A DNA stretch of 6,786 nt, taken from JAEYFP01 sp964579795. Its GTDB lineage: Bacteria > Bacillota > Clostridia > Lachnospirales > Lachnospiraceae. The translations under genes were made by a program, and so were the position numbers. The notes beneath the pieces are model-generated. The model had not been told where the DNA came from. It worked only from the letters and a program-made list of their open reading frames with translations, and did not search any database. Location: assembly GCA_964579795.1 (NCBI GenBank), contig CAZOHM010000085.1, positions 1 to 6,786 of the forward strand, written 5' to 3'. Of this stretch, positions 6,120 through 6,786 are shown in pieces; within the stretch, counting starts at the first letter, position 1, and each line of letters opens with the position of its first letter.

Positions 6120-6148
6120 AGTATAACACATATGTTCTTTAAAAGCAA
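6120..6148 (-). promoter_or_regulatory. Probable lexA promoter
   Basis: Read on the minus strand, the -10 box TATACT (6120-6125) has an extended TGT before it and a TTGCTT -35-like element (6143-6148) 17 bp upstream. The -35 is poor, so the extended -10 probably carries the promoter. Transcription would start near 6113. A weak LexA box fills the spacer, matching the layout of the yneA promoter. Confidence 0.6.
6125..6138. promoter_or_regulatory. Weak LexA box in the lexA promoter spacer
   Basis: The minus-strand sequence AGAACATATGTGTT keeps one perfect GAAC half site and a degenerate second half (11 of 14 against CGAACRNRYGTTYC). Its place between the -35 and -10 elements suits autorepression by LexA. 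Confidence 0.45.
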
Positions 6149-6159
6149 ACATATATTCC
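6146..6159. promoter_or_regulatory. Degenerate LexA box upstream of lexA
   Basis: CAAACATATATTCC matches 12 of 14 positions of the Bacillus-type consensus, but both core half sites lack the G (AAAC, ATTC). It overlaps the lexA -35 region and shares base 6159 with the next site. Confidence 0.35.
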
Positions 6160-6172
6160 AAATATTTGTTCG
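6159..6172. promoter_or_regulatory. Degenerate LexA box between the two promoters
   Basis: The minus-strand sequence CGAACAAATATTTG has one perfect CGAAC half and matches 12 of 14 consensus positions. It lies between the lexA and yneA promoters, 31 bp centre to centre from the strong box at 6190-6203. Confidence 0.4.
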
Positions 6173-6181
6173 AAAAAAGTG

Positions 6182-6210
6182 TTGACACAAGAACAATTGT
6201 TCTGTATAAT
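6182..6210 (+). promoter_or_regulatory. Promoter of the yneA-like gene
   Basis: This is a perfect consensus promoter: TTGACA (6182-6187), 17-bp spacer, TATAAT (6205-6210). Such a strong promoter next to LexA boxes is typical of a tightly repressed SOS gene. The start should be near 6216-6218, giving a 5' untranslated region of about 87 nt. Confidence 0.9.
6190..6203. promoter_or_regulatory. LexA box in the yneA promoter spacer
   Basis: AGAACAATTGTTCT is a perfect 14-bp palindrome with an intact GAAC-N4-GTTC core. It fills the spacer between the -35 and -10 boxes, so bound LexA would block RNA polymerase. Confidence 0.9.
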
Positions 6211-6220
6211 TCAATTATAA

Positions 6221-6234
6221 AGAACGCATGTTCG
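6221..6234. promoter_or_regulatory. LexA box just downstream of the yneA start point
   Basis: AGAACGCATGTTCG has an intact GAAC-N4-GTTC core and, on the minus strand, matches 13 of 14 positions of CGAACRNRYGTTYC. It lies a few bases past the predicted transcription start. Confidence 0.88.
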
Positions 6235-6247
6235 CAACAGATGTTCG
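6234..6247. promoter_or_regulatory. Third LexA box in the yneA leader
   Basis: GCAACAGATGTTCG keeps one perfect GTTCG half and a one-base variant of the other (CAAC), 12 of 14 on the minus strand. It abuts the preceding box, sharing base 6234. Confidence 0.6.
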
Positions 6248-6303
6248 AATAAATTGATGAATTAACAGATATTATTTATTTTATTTGCTGGGAGGCTATA
6301 TTT

Positions 6304-6681
6304 ATGGAAGGTTATTATATGGAAAGAGCAGAGAAAAGAAGAATACATAGACTTCAAAGAGAAAAACAGGTTAAAAGACAACGCTTTATTATGATTATCA
6401 TTTTGTTCATGATTGTATTAATTGCCGCAGTTTTTTCTATTTCTCGATTTACATATGCCAGCTCAGACATAGTCACACAGCCTCGTGCTAAATATTATAA
6501 AAGCATTTTGATTTATCAGGATGATACTCTGTATTCAATTGCTGAATCATATATGAGCCAGGAATACAAGGATGCAGCACAATATATTAACGAAGTAAAA
6601 AACATGAATCATATGCTGAATAATACGATTACGACAGGAGATTATTTAATCATTCCTTATTATTCAGCAAATATTTCCTAA
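6304..6681 (+). CDS. yneA: YneA-like SOS cell-division suppressor, membrane-anchored LysM protein
   Basis: In Bacillus subtilis, YneA is made during the SOS response from a gene divergent from lexA and delays septum formation. This 125-residue protein has the same place and design: a basic cytoplasmic head (1-27), one membrane segment (about 28-47, FIMIIILFMIVLIAAVFSIS), and an extracellular LysM-like domain (about 65-120) with the LysM pattern DDTLYSIAESY followed after an insert by NTITTGDYLIIPYY. The start at ATG 6304 is set by GGGAGG (6290-6295); the in-frame ATG 6319 lacks a ribosome binding site. It is somewhat longer than the ~105-residue Bacillus protein. A consensus promoter and three good LexA boxes imply damage induction. 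The role is inferred from context and architecture, since sequence identity between such proteins is usually low. Confidence 0.85.
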   Translation: MEGYYMERAEKRRIHRLQREKQVKRQRFIMIIILFMIVLIAAVFSISRFTYASSDIVTQPRAKYYKSILIYQDDTLYSIAESYMSQEYKDAAQYINEVKNMNHMLNNTITTGDYLIIPYYSANIS

Positions 6682-6744
6682 CCTAAATAAAGTAAACCGT
6701 TACAAGACGATTTCATCACATATTTTTTTATACATACCAATATT

Positions 6745-6786
6745 AAAACGACAAGATTTTTGAAAATCATCTTGTCGTTTTTGATT
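6745..6786 (+). terminator. Rho-independent terminator downstream of the yneA-like gene
   Basis: A perfect 13-bp stem pairs 6745-6757 (AAAACGACAAGAT) with 6769-6781 (ATCTTGTCGTTTT), ending in a run of five T residues. It is 63 bases past the stop and probably ends the yneA transcript. The A-rich left arm means it could also stop a convergent transcript. No gene is visible between 6682 and 6744. Confidence 0.82.

Noticed and set aside
6702..6781. Repeated ACAAGA units as a possible CRISPR or attachment site
   Set aside because: Only two short copies and the inverted copy are present. They are explained by the terminator stem and a possible competing helix.
1..6786. A new defence, mobile or multi-gene unknown system
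   Set aside because: Every plausible gene belongs to a recognised housekeeping or SOS family, and no transposase, integrase, phage, toxin-antitoxin or CRISPR signal was seen on either strand.

Overview
The window looks like housekeeping chromosome from a low-to-moderate GC Firmicute, most likely class Clostridia and probably a Lachnospiraceae-like gut bacterium. The signs are L27 made with an N-terminal extension together with its protease gene prp, the rplU-prp-rpmA / obg-yhbY-nadD-yqeK-rsfS gene order, and a LexA/YneA divergent pair with Gram-positive type SOS boxes (GAAC-N4-GTTC). The family-level assignment is inference; no search was run.

Layout. Bases 1-912 hold the C-terminal ~90% of a class I ketol-acid reductoisomerase (ilvC), closed by a hairpin terminator. 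A strong extended -10 promoter then drives a structured leader (ribosomal protein L21 leader type) and the rplU-prp-rpmA operon: L21, the cysteine protease that trims L27, and L27 itself. A perfect 13-bp terminator ends that unit at about 2084. From 2137 to 5415 runs a tight plus-strand cluster: the ribosome-associated GTPase Obg, the CRM-domain RNA-binding protein YhbY, NadD (NAD synthesis), the HD-domain Ap4A hydrolase YqeK and the ribosomal silencing factor RsfS. These link ribosome assembly and dormancy with NAD and dinucleotide metabolism. A terminator able to work on both strands separates rsfS from lexA, which reads the other way. lexA and a small membrane-anchored LysM protein of YneA type diverge from a 240-bp region packed with LexA operators.

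The genes form three functional blocks: branched-chain amino acid synthesis (only the tail is visible), ribosome biogenesis and quiescence (rplU to rsfS), and an SOS checkpoint in which LexA controls itself and a presumed division inhibitor.

No CRISPR array, transposon, phage gene or unknown multi-gene system is visible, and all genes fall in recognised families. The points most worth following are (1) five LexA-box-like sites whose centres are arranged symmetrically (13, 31, 31, 13 bp), (2) a change in base composition and codon use at the rpmA terminator near 2085, suggesting a recombination or assembly junction, and (3) competing GGTA/TACC pairings in the rplU leader that could form a regulatory switch.
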